This document shows positions 11,208 to 23,175 of a DNA stretch of 64,000 bases, piece by piece. The notes below the pieces were generated by a model, which saw only the letters and a list, made by a program, of their open reading frames with translations, was not told the DNA's origin and made no database searches. The first letter of the stretch is position 1; each line of letters begins with the position of its first letter. The position numbers were made by a program, and so were the translations under genes. Where the stretch lies: positions 25,484 through 89,483 of the forward strand of contig JAJKFJ010021309.1 in NCBI GenBank assembly GCA_027382625.1. Reading direction: 5' to 3'. Source of the stretch: Tetmemena sp. SeJ-2015. Taxonomy: Eukaryota; Ciliophora; Spirotrichea; Sporadotrichida; Oxytrichidae.

Positions 11208-11725
11208 ATTACTACTCACATTTTCTTTATAGGAGGGGGAGGAGGTGTAGAAGACCCACTGAAACCTTATATCTTCAAAAAAATAATCTAAGATAAAAAC
11301 CTTAAGTGGTTTGCTGTTGCGAATTTGTGAAAGGGGAATAGTACTCTTACTTGTCTCCACTTGAACTAAAAATAAAACTCTTCTTTTAGCTTTGGAAATT
11401 GCTCCTGTTTTAAGTTTAATATATATAGTGATATATTTATAATAAATTAACTTATAGTTGAGAAAAATCTGAATCTCTAGTCTATCTAAATAGAGCTCAA
11501 GGAGTGTAAATGTTAATGAGTCTGAGATGCACCTTCCATTTATGAAACACATCTCTAAGCTAGAGGCATGAGGGTCTTTAGCTGAAACCTAAACTTTGTG
11601 ATCATAGTTATATTTATATAATTGCACTTATTTAATTTAACATCAAATTGTTTTCCACATCAAAATTTACTTCATTTGCCAGTTAAACAATCAATCTATT
11701 TATTCGATAATGATTTGATAGCTCT
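11208..11725. other. Region without a resolved gene
   Basis: Between the methyltransferase and the next minus-strand gene. A minus-strand frame is open around 11200-11550 and contains an AT-rich stretch (11410-11460) that looks like an intron. It could be 5' exons of the methyltransferase or an unrelated short gene; I cannot decide. Confidence 0.35.
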
Positions 11726-13545
11726 TCACTATTCAGAGCTTAATTTTTAATTTTGCCCTTGTGCTGTATTTCCGAGAATGCTCCTCTGGAGCTTAAAGTT
11801 CTTAGCTTGTCTGCTTTAAATAAGCTCTTTGGCTCTCTTAAGAGATTGTGCCATGTTTAAATTGTCATTCAAGTCAGGAACGAGGTACTTCTGATTTTTA
11901 CTGAGCTCTATATGAAAATGTTGAGAAATAAATACAAAGAAAGAAAAGATAACTTACTGAGCTTGATCTATGTGTTTTACTAGCTAACTTTCTCAGATTA
12001 GTCCACAATAACTACTCTTTTTCTCTAGGCCAGATCATCTTATGAAGCTTGGCGATGGTTATTATACTGATCAGGCAAACTTTCCTTTTCTTGTTAATTC
12101 AATACAGTTACAAAACCATTAAATTTAAATGCCTTATAAACCGTTCAAGTGTGGAGGATTTATTTACTAAATAAATTCCTATTACTAGCTTTGATTATAA
12201 GTTTATGACAGTTTTTTGTTATTAGAATCGTTAATTTAGTTCATTAGGATTCTTTGCGAATTATATGCAGCAGCATTATTTTATAGCTTTCTTGCCCCGT
12301 TAATCACAGATTGTGATCTCGTTTAATCCTAAGGCTTGTTGCTTTTTAAATTCATCTTAGGGAACCTTGAATCCATTTGCTCTTTAAACAAAGACATTTT
12401 ATTTGATTGCTCTCTCTGAGTCTTATCTCCAAAGAGGGCTATTTGAGAAGAATCGTGCTCGTGTTTTCTATTCAGAGCGGATTTGAAATTGCTGAAGTAC
12501 TAATCTTGCTCCTCTTCGTTGTTAACTGTCTTATTTTGGATCTTCATTTCGCTCTTATTGATCAAGGATTTGTCACTGTCTCTTCTCATGTATGCCAGAG
12601 TCAGGATCTTTTCTAACTTTGGATCTTGTTTCGTCCCTTCCAAATGAATTTAAAGAATAAAAGTATAGATGAACAGCCTTGATCTCAGGGAAACTTAAAT
12701 CTATCTAAGTTTTGATCCAAGGCATTTATTCTTCGCCCATGTAGCATTTCTTAGTAAGCCTTATAAAATTCGAGAGTGGCTTTGCCTGCATGATAAGAGT
12801 GTTTGGAGGAGATGATTTTGTGTCTCCGCTAAGAATTGAATTTGCAGTGCCATTTTTCTACATTTTGGGAAACTAACCGTAAGGAGGATTGTCTGTCGTC
12901 AGTCTGTAGGTTGGGGAGGAGTCCCTCTCTACAAGACTGCTTAGATTCATAGAGCTCTTGTAAGTTGTAATGAACTTATATGCTTTATCTTAATTATGAT
13001 CAGAGCTAGAGCCATCAAAGGACTTCATTCTTGACTGACTAGTGGGAAGTTATTGTTGGGTGTAATAATTATTTTGATAGACATTTTGCCCTCCATCAAA
13101 TCCAGACTGAGATATCTAAGAAAGGTCATCCCCTCTATATGGATCTCTAGTTATCACTCCACCTATGAGGCTCATATTTCTAGTGCGAGGAGAATGCTGT
13201 ATCCTGTTCTCTAAGTTGCGGATCATACTGCTCTTATCAATCACAAACTTGGCTTTTGCCTCTTTGATATCCTCAGGGTTTGTCCACTGCTGGCAATCTT
13301 AAAGTGGAACTTAATCCACTATCCCCAGATTGAGCCCTTTTGATAAGGATCTATAAATATGTTCTAACATGGATTATAAATAGCTTAAGAATCCATTAAT
13401 TTCAGTTCTTTCTCATTAGATTGACTTACCTAAGCTTGCCTTCCCCTTCTCAGTTCACTCTCCATTGCCAGAAATAATGATTAGCAGCTTCTGTTGGAGA
13501 ACTTTACTTCCCCGGCTTCTGTAACTTACTCTAGCTCTTGCTCAT
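11726..13545 (-). CDS. S/Q/N-rich protein of unknown function
   Basis: Starts at ATG 13545 (MSKSQSKLQKPGKQSSP) and ends at TGA 11726 (SILGNTAQGQNQKLSSEQ). A short structured part near the N-terminus contains SMLEHIYRSLSKGLNLGIVD and CQQWTNPEDIKEAKAKFVIDK. The rest is low complexity, rich in Ser, Asn and Gln, with no membrane segment. An IES-like insert with a 10-nt repeat lies at 11898. Small frame breaks near 13450 and 13420 remain. Family not recognised. Confidence 0.6.
11898..11953. other. IES or intron, 56 nt, 10-nt repeat
   Basis: TTACTGAGCT at 11898 and 11954. On the coding strand the insert also begins GTAAGTTATC and ends ATATAG. Both removal modes keep the frame, giving IKLSKNQKY (IES) or IKLKLSKNQKY (intron). 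Confidence 0.65.
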
Positions 13546-13605
13546 TAATTTTATAATCAATCGAATATAATTAAATGCTGTAAAATTGCTTTTTATTTTC
13601 AAGGT

Positions 13606-15463
13606 TCAAATTTGATAAATGTTGTTCGAACAGCAAATGAACGTCTTAACTTATTTATATAGCACACTATAAATATCTAATTTTGTAAGAATAGCAAAAT
13701 AGATAGCTCTCCTATAAATGCGTATTCTTAACTATATACTGCCCTCCAGCGGGACTAATTTATTTTCAATGCTGTATTTATTTAGATGTAGGTTTAAATC
13801 TTCATTCTCAGAAAAAATGAAATATATTTTTGCTTATGTAGGAGTGTTGACAAAAGAGCTAGCAGCAGTAGAAGCATTTTTACTATGATTAGGTTTAATG
13901 GGTTTGCTAGCTTTCTCTGGTAAAATTGACAGACCCACTCCTAGAACAGATGCATTTTTTGGGCCATTGGCTTAATTATTGATTTAGTTTTGTCTTCGCT
14001 CTTCCTCTCTTTGAAGCCTGATGACATCAATATCGTAGTAGTAGCCACTGAACAAGTTTTGAATTGAGTTTCTCCTAAGAAGAAGAGAGTTTTATCTTAA
14101 TAACTCAGCATTTTCCTCCTTCCACTAATCATTCCCGTTTGCTTGCTTGGCATCGAAGTTATCATCACCTTGATCGGGGAAATAAGGGGCTCTCAGTTTC
14201 TTGTCTAGAAGTGCCTGCCAGTTATAATCTTTGATCCACACATGTTGCTTTACTTCGTTTGGTCCGTTTAGGCCAAGCCTGTTGGCTGGTTTTCTTTAAA
14301 GACACTTATTTATAAAGTCAGCAGCTTCGATACTCCATCCTTCAGGCAATTCATGCTTTTTTATTTACACCTGTTTGGCAAAGATGGCATCTCTAATCTC
14401 CTTCCTTGACTTGCCGTTGTATGGTCTCTAAAGAATGGCTTTAAAGAGAAACTCATTCTTACTCTTCCAAGCATGAATTCGTAACCAATGACACCTAATG
14501 CGAAATAGTCTACTGCACAACAGTGATTCTATCTGCACATAACCTCTGGTGCTATAATGAAGTTTAAGGGTTTGAACTAATTTAAAAAGATAGGGATACT
14601 TACCCATGTAACCAGGCGTTCCCGAGGTGTCTTATGAATTTTCTGGGGTCCATATTCTAGCTATTCCAAGATCAGTAATTCGAACATAGCCATTGCTCTC
14701 CATCACTACATTTTCAGGTTTAATATCTCTGTGGATAACTCCGTTGTTATGCATGTACTCTAATCCCACAATCATGCATGCCATCATAAATGATTATAGA
14801 TGAAATGCAATAGTAGGTTTTAATCATGAACTCTGCAATAATTTAGTGAAATCTTTAATTAAATACTTGTTTAGTCCTCATTGAAGCGCTTCTTTTTACC
14901 AATGTGAAATCTCAAATCTCCTCCAGTAAGGAGATCGCACACCAAATACAAGTCTTCTCTGTCTTGGAAGGCGTAGTTCATGTTTATTAAAAATCTACAA
15001 ATGGAAGTTAATTGAAAGTATTTTGCTAAAATATTTCGAATTATAGCGTTTGAGTGAGAGGCAAATCTTCTTACGGGTGCTTAAGCTGTGCCAGTAACTT
15101 TCTCTCATTCATAACCGAATTCACAGATCGCTTAAAACGCTAAGAATTAAAAAGTTTTAAACTTTGTAATGATTCTTGCCTTGGACATTTCTTTCATTGC
15201 ATATAGCTGCCCCGTCTTCTTTTTCTCTACTCTCCACACCTATCATAAATCTTAGCAACCTTTATATCATTAGAATTTTATAAGCTGATTTCAGCCAAGG
15301 GCTAATTTCGAATACTGTTCGAATTGTGTTAATCTGTTTCTTGTAGGATTATTTAGCCCCATCTTGTTTTAATAATCCATGTAAAATTGTGTAGATGTGC
15401 TCTTACCTTTCCAAATCCTCCCCTGCCAATCACATAGTGGAATATGAAATTATTTTTGCTCAT
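13606..15463 (-). CDS. AGC-type Ser/Thr protein kinase
   Basis: Starts at ATG 15463 (MSKNNFIFHYVIGRGGFGK, glycine loop in exon 1). Kinase motifs follow: AMKEMSK (catalytic Lys), NERKLLAQLKHP, DREDLYLVCDLLTGGDLRF, catalytic loop VIHRDIKPENVVME, a DLG instead of DFG metal motif (ITDLGIARIW), activation segment SGTPGYMAPE, VDYFALGVIGYE, and the C-lobe RKPANRLGLNG. An AGC-like extension follows (LLDKKLRAPYFPDQGDDNFD), then a Ser/Asn-rich tail. DLG and the overall pattern recall basophilic AGC kinases of protists. Several short introns are evident; GTAAGAATGAG to TTCTTTAG between GR and RPYNGK is one. The frame runs to TGA 13606, but the tail after NTPT may be non-coding. The first exon is repeated upstream at about 15.9 kb. 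Confidence 0.88.
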
Positions 15464-15763
15464 CGCCGCTATAAAACTTTTGTTTATTGAAAAGAACAGT
15501 CTAAATTTAAGTTTTCAAGGCTTTAAAATGAGGAGCGTACCCTACTTTTATCAAAATTGCAAGGTCTGCTAAGTAATTCCCATTAAACAATTTAATTTAT
15601 AATGGGAAAAAATTATATGCCAAATTTACACACTCACTCTTAATTTATAAATCAATAACAAGGTTAAAAAACAATAACTATTAGAAATTGCAACATATAT
15701 GCTTTTAAAATAACTCAGGACGAATGTATAGTTAAAAGTGTAAAGGGCTTTAAAATCATTTAT
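15305..15763. repeat. Tandem duplication, copy 1
   Basis: 459-nt unit that is nearly identical to 15764-16247. It spans the intron-1 part, first exon and upstream region of the kinase. This copy is contiguous with the rest of the kinase. Its outer end carries a remnant of the stop region of the neighbouring EF-hand gene. Confidence 0.88.
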
Positions 15764-16247
15764 ATTTCGAATACTGTTCGAATTGTGTTAATCTGTTTCT
15801 TGTAGGATTATTTAGCCCCATCTTGTTTTAATAATCCATGTCAAATTGTGTAGATGTGCTCTTACCTTTCCAAATCCTCCCCTGCCAATCACATAGTGGA
15901 ATATGAAATTATTTTTGCTCATCGCCGCTATAAAACTTTTGTTTATTGAAAAGAATAGTCTAAATTCAAGTTTTCAAGGCTTTAAAATAGGAGGAAGGGA
16001 ACCTACTGTTTTCAATTTGGTCAAGAGCATCTGCTCTGAAGCTGCAATTTCCCATTAAACAATTTAATTTATAATCGGGAATAAAATTATAACACAGATA
16101 AGCCCAAATTTATTCACACACACTCTTAATTTATAAATCAATAACAAGGTTAAAAAACAATAACTATTAGAAATTGCAACATATATGCTTTTAAAATAAC
16201 TCAGGACGAATCTATAGTTAAAAGTGTAAAGGGCTTTAAATTCATTT
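15764..16247. repeat. Tandem duplication, copy 2
   Basis: Second copy, again containing the kinase start and glycine-loop exon (MSKNNFIFHYVIGRGGFGK) and its splice donor but no following kinase exons. It differs from copy 1 by a few substitutions and about 25 nt of small insertions around 15980-16100. It directly abuts the 3' end of the EF-hand gene. Confidence 0.88.
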
Positions 16248-17391
16248 CTTGGATTTTCTGTGCAAAATTGAAAGCAGGACTTCGGGCTCTGGAGGTTCAT
16301 TCATACTCAATATTGAGTGAAAAATTATGAAAATTATTTAATCATTCATGTTCATATTCATGTCGGTGATTTTCCCTCCGAAGCCTGATTTATTGCCCAT
16401 TATGAAATCGTCATCATCATCCCTGAAGGAACTCTTATTAAAAGTTCTTTTTCTGGAGGCGTTACCGCTGCTAATGGCCTCTCCCCTTTCTGCCTTTTCT
16501 CTGGCCATTTTCTCAGCTATTTATTTCTTATAGTTGTTAAGAATTTTATCTCCCTCTTCCTTCCTAGACTTTATAAAGAATGAGAAATAAGATTATTTGA
16601 AAGTTAAAATTTGTAATAAACTTGACTGGATTCATCATAGCATCTAGGATCTTCCTCCTTCTGTAGCTACTGATGAACAACGAGAAGGGAATATAGGGAT
16701 TTTCCTCCACCTTTAATTAGCCTGAAGTCAACTTCTTAAAAAATTGGTAGATGGCTCCTGTCCCTCCTCCTGCGTTCTAACCGTCCTTAGCCTATAGAAA
16801 GTATTAAAAAAAATCTTCTAGATAGAGCTTATAAGATAGGAAATCAGGGTATGAATATAAATAAGAACTTACAGCGTTGCTTCCTCCCTTAATGATGGAT
16901 AGGAACTCCCCAAACTCAATCTGCTAAGAGCCATCCTCGTCCACCAAATCCACGATTTCTTGCACCTATTACCTGTTTTCCACAAGCCCCAAAGCTATCA
17001 GAGGATCCTCAAGCTCATCAACTCCTATGCTTCCTGAGCCATCTTAGTCCAGGGAGTTGAAGTAAGTTCTTAATTGCTTCAATTCCTCATCATCAAAGTC
17101 AATACAGTGCTCTTTTCCATGGCGCTTGAGCCAGTTTCTCAAATTAGACTCAGGCCTAAACTGTAAAATTATAAGCAAGGCAAGTTTTAAATTCCTATAG
17201 TTTCAGAAACCATTTTACGACTTTGTGTTTTAAATTAATGAGACACTTACAATTAAGTCTTCTGATTTGATAGCTTCCTCAACCTCCTCCTCTTCATCAG
17301 AGCCTCCTTCATCATCTGAGTTCTTTTCGTATTTATCGTAACTGAGGTTTGATGCTGATTTTTCTTCTTCTAGTTTACTCCTTCGCTGCAT
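16242..17391 (-). CDS. EF-hand calcium-binding protein
   Basis: Starts at ATG 17391 (MQRRSKLEEEKSASNLSYDKYE) with an acidic linker (DEEEEVEEAIKSEDLI), then two EF-hand loops: LDQDGSGSIGVDEL (about 17040) and VDEDGSQQIEFGEF (about 16930). Asp at loop positions 1 and 3 and Glu at 12 are present, so calcium binding is likely. Three introns are visible: GTAAGTGTCTC to TTTTACAG (near 17165-17260), GTAAGTTC to TCTATAG (near 16800-16875), and one near 16570-16640. The C-terminal half is basic (MAREKAERGEA) with a poly-Asp stretch and a Met/Asn run before EPPEPEVLLSILHRKSKK. A 45-nt IES at 16297 lies in that tail. Calmodulin/centrin-like; partner unknown. Confidence 0.83.
16297..16341. other. IES, 45 nt, pointer TCATTCAT
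   Basis: 8-nt repeat at 16297 and 16342 (ATGAATGA on the coding strand). Deletion replaces a hydrophobic run with MNMNEPPEPEVLLS. The insert is a multiple of three and stop-free, so the frame alone does not prove elimination; the long repeat does suggest it. Confidence 0.65.
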
Positions 17392-17672
17392 TATTCTTCT
17401 TAATTATTTTTCTTGATTTTACTCTCAAATTATATTCACTCATAATTCAATCATAAACCGAATTTTCTTCTTTCTTGGGGGGGATAGTTTAATAAGTTTA
17501 ATCCAAATTAATTATTGCAGAAACAAAAAATAGATGCAAAGTAACTTTTATTTAGCATGTTTTAATTTAATTCAGTATAATAAAAGATAAAATAATTAAA
17601 GAATCAATTATGTTTTGAGAATACTTGTCACAAATATTAAGTCTTTTACATAGTGATGTTAATTAAGCTGAT

Positions 17673-18983
17673 TCATTGCTGAACTGGTTGAATGAGATGC
17701 ACAACGCCTTCAATCTTGTCGTCAATCCTCTCTTCTCCTGCAAATGCAAGTATGTGCTTGTTTGGATGCCACTGCATGCAGTACTTACTGCTACTGCTTG
17801 TGTAGGTAAATAGAGTCTTATTGAAGTTAGGCCCATTCAACCCAAGCAGTCTAGATGGATTGAAGTCTGAGAGATATTACGCTCTCTTTTAGATTGTGCT
17901 GTCAATTCCATTCATTTCAACATCCTCCTCTTAAGTTGAATAATTCTGCTCTGCACTCCCCATTTCCATTTTCATCTCTTCCTCGTCGTGGATGTCCCTG
18001 GCTAGTTGCGATTTATTGACTCCTTCATAGATATCTACTTGAAACTTCTTAGTGTCATCTTCAGAAATGCTTCCAATGTATTGACCATCATGCGATATAC
18101 CAACTTAGTTTACCTTTAAATCGTTATTTGATATGCTCCTAAACACTAGCAGTTCATTCATATCCCACAAACTTATCAGAGAATCTCCTCCTCCCGATAC
18201 GAAGTAGCTGTTGTTGCCACTTGGATCCACTGCCAGAGAGTTGCAAGCTGTAGAGTGGAACTTAAGTTGAGTGAGAGGCTTGGAGGAAAGAGTCTGCCCA
18301 TTGAAAACTGTGATAAGTCCAGTGGAGTCAGCAACTAGCAGCAGCTGTCCATTAGGCGATTTATCCCAAGTGAAGTCATTCACCTCATTCTTGTGTCTTC
18401 ATTAGATTTTAATGCTATCAAAAATAAGAGTTGAGTGAATTCTTGTACTTGATAGTGGTAACTTGCTTGCCCCACATCCTAGTGTCGTAGAAACACAGCT
18501 CCTCCTTCACATTGGATACTCCAAACATGGTTCCATCAGGATTGAAGCATAGATTGAGGTTCTCCTCCTTTGTCTTCTCAGTTCTTACTGCTTTTCCAGA
18601 TTTGACGTCCCAAAGGCGGATTGCTCTGTCTTGAGCACAAGCAATTGAGAGTAGTTGATTATCGTTCTGAGGATGCCAAGCCAGAGATTGCACTTAGTCT
18701 AAATGGCCCTTGAGTTCCGAATGCTTGATGAGGTTGCTTCCATCCAAGCTGAAGATCTAAATACGATTAGAATTAATGGAGAAGACAATATTTACCTTGA
18801 CTGAATTGTCGTAGCAGCCAAGAGCAATCTTTGAGCCAGTTCTGTTCCACTGCAGACAGAACACTCTCTTCTTCGAGGCAAGGAAGTCACTAATCTTAAA
18901 GCCCTTAAACAAATCTGTGTTGAGATCTTAGGCTAGAAAGAAGCAGGGAACTACGGCTCAAGCAGCGCACTCATGTTTATCAT
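17673..18983 (-). CDS. THOC3: THO complex subunit 3-like WD40 protein
   Basis: Seven-bladed WD40 protein matching THOC3/Tex1 of the THO/TREX complex, which couples transcription to mRNA export in the nucleus. In order: WNRTGSKIALGCYDNSVK, then after an intron LKGHLDQVQSLAWHP, DRAIRLWDVKSGKAVRT, KEENLNLCFNPDGT, EVNDFTWDKSPNG, SGGGDSLISLWDMNELL, VNQVGISHDGQYIGSISEDD and the closing KYCMQWHPNKHILAFAGEE. The ENLNLCFNPDG block is characteristic. An insert rich in Met/Glu (HDEEEMKMEMGSAEQ) lies between the last two blades. Start at ATG 18983 or 18974; a one-base frame break near 18900 separates the start from the first blade. Stop TGA at 17673. Confidence 0.86.
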
Positions 18984-19189
18984 TTTATCAAATTTAATAA
19001 ATAATATAATTATTGCCACAAAATAAATAAAATGTAATTGCAAATATATGTTATATAAAAATTTAAGAGTTAGAAAAATAAATAAAAACAAAAAAGCATG
19101 TCTTTAATAAATTTTTATGATGTTGCAAAATTTTAATTGCAATATTTTAAATATTTTGGTCTTTATAAATTAAGAGTCACTTGAATAAT

Positions 19190-22100
19190 GTTATGATGAA
19201 AATATAATAGAGTGAGATATCATCAGTCTCTCTTTCTTTTTATTAAAAATAAGCTGTTCCCTGTCACTCATTTCCTCACTTGACTCCTGAATCTTAGTGA
19301 GTCTGTTGCCTTGTCTCTGGTCACCCGATCCGTACCTCTCCTCCAAAGCCCTCTCTTGACTCGCCAAATCATAATATACTATAAATAATAACAACAAATC
19401 AAACTTGTAGAACTTGTTAGCTGCCTGAGCTAAATTAGGTGCACCCATCATCTTGGCTCTCACTTCCTCAGGAGGTACAATTTAAAATCATCATAGTTGG
19501 TAATTTAGTCTTTGATTTCATCTTCATCCACATCATCATCGTCAGGAGGTTATTGTGATGTTTACTTCTGCTAATTTTTCTTCTCTTGCAGCTGCTGATT
19601 GATCTTGATCTGTGCTGGATCCTAGTACTCATCTTCGTCATCATCATCTCCGAACACACTGTCGATGCCAGTTGCTAATTCCTTTGCTAGTTCTTTCTTC
19701 AGTCTGATGATGCGCTTAGGTGGAGAGAATACTACCTTCGAAAGAGTGCGGAAGGGCTAATCCAAAAATACACCCACTAGCAACCCAATCAGATACACGT
19801 TCAGCACCAAAGCGAAAAACACAAACAGAATTAATAAGATGAAGTAGTTACTACTTATACTGTTGAATATTTATTTGAGAACATTTTTGTGGTCGAAGTA
19901 GGTGTGCTTCAGCTGACTGAAGAAAACCAAAAACAGAGCCACTCCTTAAATCATGGCTGTAGACAGATTTATGCGCGAAAGAGGTCTGAAGAAAGCACTC
20001 GCGTAAATGTCTCTTATGATACTCAGCTTACCCAAAAATACAGGGATAAAGATTGCTTACACTTTATCAAACACAAATGAGCATTTTATTTTTAATGCTA
20101 CTCCAGAGAGGATGAAAATGTAAGTGAATATTCCATTAAAAGCCGCATTTAAAGCAATAGGCCACCTGCCATAGTCAACCCACTACTCATTATCGTATTG
20201 CCCATAGCAAGAATACCTAATGAAAATTGTGATAGTAAGTACTAGAAGACCAAGTAGTTAACAAAGCAGGCATCTCTGTCTGGTTCTTCCTAATGAAGCC
20301 ATGAAAGTAAAGGTCTTTAAATGCTGTAGGTCTCTCTTTGAACAAGCTTGGCTGTATTCAAAATAAACTCTTTTATCATAACTTGCATTTTATTGAAATT
20401 TATTTGAAAATTTAGAAGATTGAAAATAGCACACCCATAGAATAGTATCCAGCAGGTCCAAAGGGTCTCCTGTATATACAGTTAAACATGCTATTGTCGT
20501 CTATGTTCAGCATCGTGGGCAGATTTTTCTTTATAGTTACAACTACCAAATAAGTGATTGAAGCTGCCATTAAAAATATATCCTAAATTGAATTACGAAC
20601 AGGAGATATGAAAAAACTAGCATTCTTTTGCCCTTCCTCTGGTAGAGATATATTGAGGGCATCATTATGAATATGTACAACTGAATCTCATTTGCAACAA
20701 AGTACGACCAATACATTCAATCAATTTATAAAATAAATATAATTCCTGGTTAGTCAACCCAAGGGTATAGATTTTATATGAAAAGAATTATGGTCCACCA
20801 ATATTCTCTGAGTGGTTTCTGTAAGTACTCTTCATTCTGGAAAGTGAAGCTGGGTCCAGAGCCACAAAAGTTGAACAAAGTCAAGAGGAAGATCATTATA
20901 ACGTAAGTTGGAAAAGCAAGTCGCAGCCACCTTGAAAGTATCTATTTAAGTAGCTGCCTTTTAGTTAAAAGTTAGACACAAGTTGCCTGAGAGTCAGGGT
21001 TTCTTCCCTCATCTATCGAGGTAAATATATATCATAGAGAGATATGATCACTCTTACCTTTTAATTTTTATTAGGAATCTCATTCAAGTGAGATAAGTCT
21101 GATCTTTGGAACTTTTTAATAAGTGCAAACATGCCAATGAAGCCTGAGATGAAGTAGAAGAATGAAATTGAGTAGTCAGCGCTCACTATTATCTGAGTAA
21201 AAAACTGATTCAGCATCTGCTGCTTCAAGTAAGTGCTTGTATTTCCAAATTAAGAGGCAGTCAAGTAACAGTGCCCTAGCATCACCCAAGTCATATTCAT
21301 GAATAAGAAAAGCTTAGAAAATGGTTTTAAATTAAGAATTTGAGGCCGTTGAATACTTCAAACCTCTTGTCTTTGATAGACTTGTATGGCTTGAAAAATA
21401 TCTCATTAAAGTTTCTGGTAATTGAGAAAGAGTAAATAACTAGCGCCCACTTCTCTTTTCTTGACTGTATTGAAGTTTGGTTATGAGCGTTCTCCTCTTC
21501 CACAGCTTCAACCATTGATGACTAGTTCTTTCTATTGCCTAATTAGTGGTACTCTACTACATACCCCAAGATTGATAAATTTTCATTTCAAATAGGCGGA
21601 TTTAATTTAAATGAAAGTGCAAAGAAGATAAGGAGAATGACTAGCATTACTGCGAATCCAGCCTCGTTATCTGTAAACTTGGTCTTTAAAAAATTACTTG
21701 ACAACTTTAAAAATATGACTACTTTACTTATCTATTGATAATCATCTTAAGGGAAAGAGTAAATAGGATCCGCTGGGTTTTATACAGACTGAGTTATTAT
21801 CATACCCTGCTTGTAAATTTTATTAAGTACTTGTAAAGATGAGAGTTGGCATTCTTTGGGAACACATAGCCCCATTTGAACTGTCCTCCTTTGCTGTTCT
21901 CTATCCTAGCTTTTGATCGTTATCAAGGCGTATTTTAAATACTGATTCCTAGTACATTAGTCATAGTTTCCTAAATCCTGAACTGATTTGCCTGATGCCA
22001 CAAACATTTTATGCAATTAATGTAAATATTTGCTTCATTTAGAGAAAGTTCTCATCATTCTTTTGATTAAGGATATTTGAAAAAGCTTGAGAGCACTGCT

Positions 22101-22239
22101 AATCTTCTAAATGTGAGGAGGAATTAAGGAGCTTGGATCCAAGGCGCATCAAGTTCAGAGGATCAAGGGGAGAAAGCTAGAAGCCTTGGACTATCCCTAA
22201 TGCCAATGCAAAGCTAATCTGTGCGAGAAATACTTTCAT
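19190..22239 (-). CDS. NRF-6-like membrane acyltransferase (acyltransferase 3)
   Basis: Multipass protein of the nose-resistant-to-fluoxetine family, which combines a secreted Cys-containing N-domain with an acyltransferase-3 membrane domain. Starts at ATG 22239 with a signal peptide (MKVFLAQISFALALGIVQG). The N-domain holds MFVASGKSVQDLGNYDQC and GLCVPKECQLSSLQ, the family's Cys pairs. After a first membrane segment come RFEVFNGLKFLI, TWVMLGHCYLTAS (His of the acyltransferase motif) and SISFFYFISGFIGMF, then many hydrophobic segments through 19800. The cytosolic tail is very acidic (FGDDDDEDEYQDP). Frame changes near 22030 and 19470 look like single-base errors. No in-frame TGA ends the tail cleanly, so the 3' limit (about 19190) is approximate. 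Presumed to acylate lipids or small molecules; substrate unknown. Confidence 0.82.
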
Positions 22240-22309
22240 TTTATTACTTTAAATCCACTTTCCCTAAATACTCTATCTTCACTCCAAATTAGATATGATA
22301 TTTTAGTTT

Positions 22310-22830
22310 TCAAAAAATTAATTCATGTGGTTTAAGGTTGGTATAGTCACCTGACTTGCCTCCAGATTTTTTCAATAGCTTTGTTTCCCTTTGATTTCAA
22401 TTCCTTTGTAGATGCCTTTGCACATATCATAGACTGTGAGAGCAGCAACTGATGCTCCAGTCATTGCTTCCATTTCACAACCAGTTTTGTCTTTTAAATA
22501 TACATGGCACTAAATGAATTATGAGGAGGCAAATATTTTACCTGAATCAAAAGCTGACAACATTTGCAAATCAAATTTAAATTAGAACTTAACGAAGTCA
22601 AGTGCAATCTAATGACAGAGAGGGATCTAAATTTATCAATGAAAAAGAAAGCTTACTAAATCTTAAGTTCTTTTTGCAGCCATGATTCCAGCTATCTCAG
22701 CCATAACTAGTGCATCTCCTTTTGAGAGATTCCTCTCTTTCAATTTAGTAAAACTTTCTTCGTTTAGTTAGACAATGGATTGTGCGACTGCTTCTCTAGT
22801 TGTTACTTTCTTGCCACTAACATTCACCAT
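22310..22830 (-). CDS. moaC: Cyclic pyranopterin monophosphate synthase, MoaC
   Basis: Catalyses the second step of molybdenum cofactor synthesis (with MoaA), making cyclic pyranopterin monophosphate. Starts at ATG 22830 ([17 protein letters not shown]), then [38 protein letters not shown], the catalytic [23 protein letters not shown], and the C-terminal KSGGKSGDY. The CHxI, EMEA and KSGGKSG signatures are all present; length (about 150-160 residues) is normal. A 30-nt intron (GTAAGCTTTC to AAATTTAG) splits DL from IPLCH; a second intron near 22500-22535 precedes [10 protein letters not shown]. One homopolymer frame break lies just before LLKKSGG. Stop TGA at 22310. Confidence 0.92.
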
Positions 22831-23175
22831 TAAAAGTAAATAACTCTTAAATTGAAGTCTCTAGGATTTTTGCCTCTTTTTAATTAAGAGAATCGTTGCT
22901 ATTTTAGGAAAATTATCTGCTTTAAATTTTAGGAAGAGATTTAGTGTTTTGGTTCACAGCTTTTCCCTAATGAATAGAGAAAAAAGAAAGTACACTCTAG
23001 GTTTGTAAGTATCAGAAGTCGAGATTAATTTTTGATAATGGAATTTAATACTTTCATGTTTAATTATTTTTATATTCACTTATTTTCTAAGTTAAGTACT
23101 GAAGGGATTCTTTTTTAAGTATAGAAAAAATGCACTCTAAATAATTTTATAATTTAAATTCAAGGATTAATTGTA
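22831..23175. promoter_or_regulatory. Shared divergent upstream region
   Basis: About 345 AT-rich bases between the divergent moaC (-) and DPY30 (+) starts, so it must carry both 5' regions. No specific element recognised. Confidence 0.4.

Noticed and set aside
11196..11552. 118-codon minus-strand ORF under the standard code
   Set aside because: It contains an intron-like AT-rich core and shows no family resemblance; not called as its own gene.
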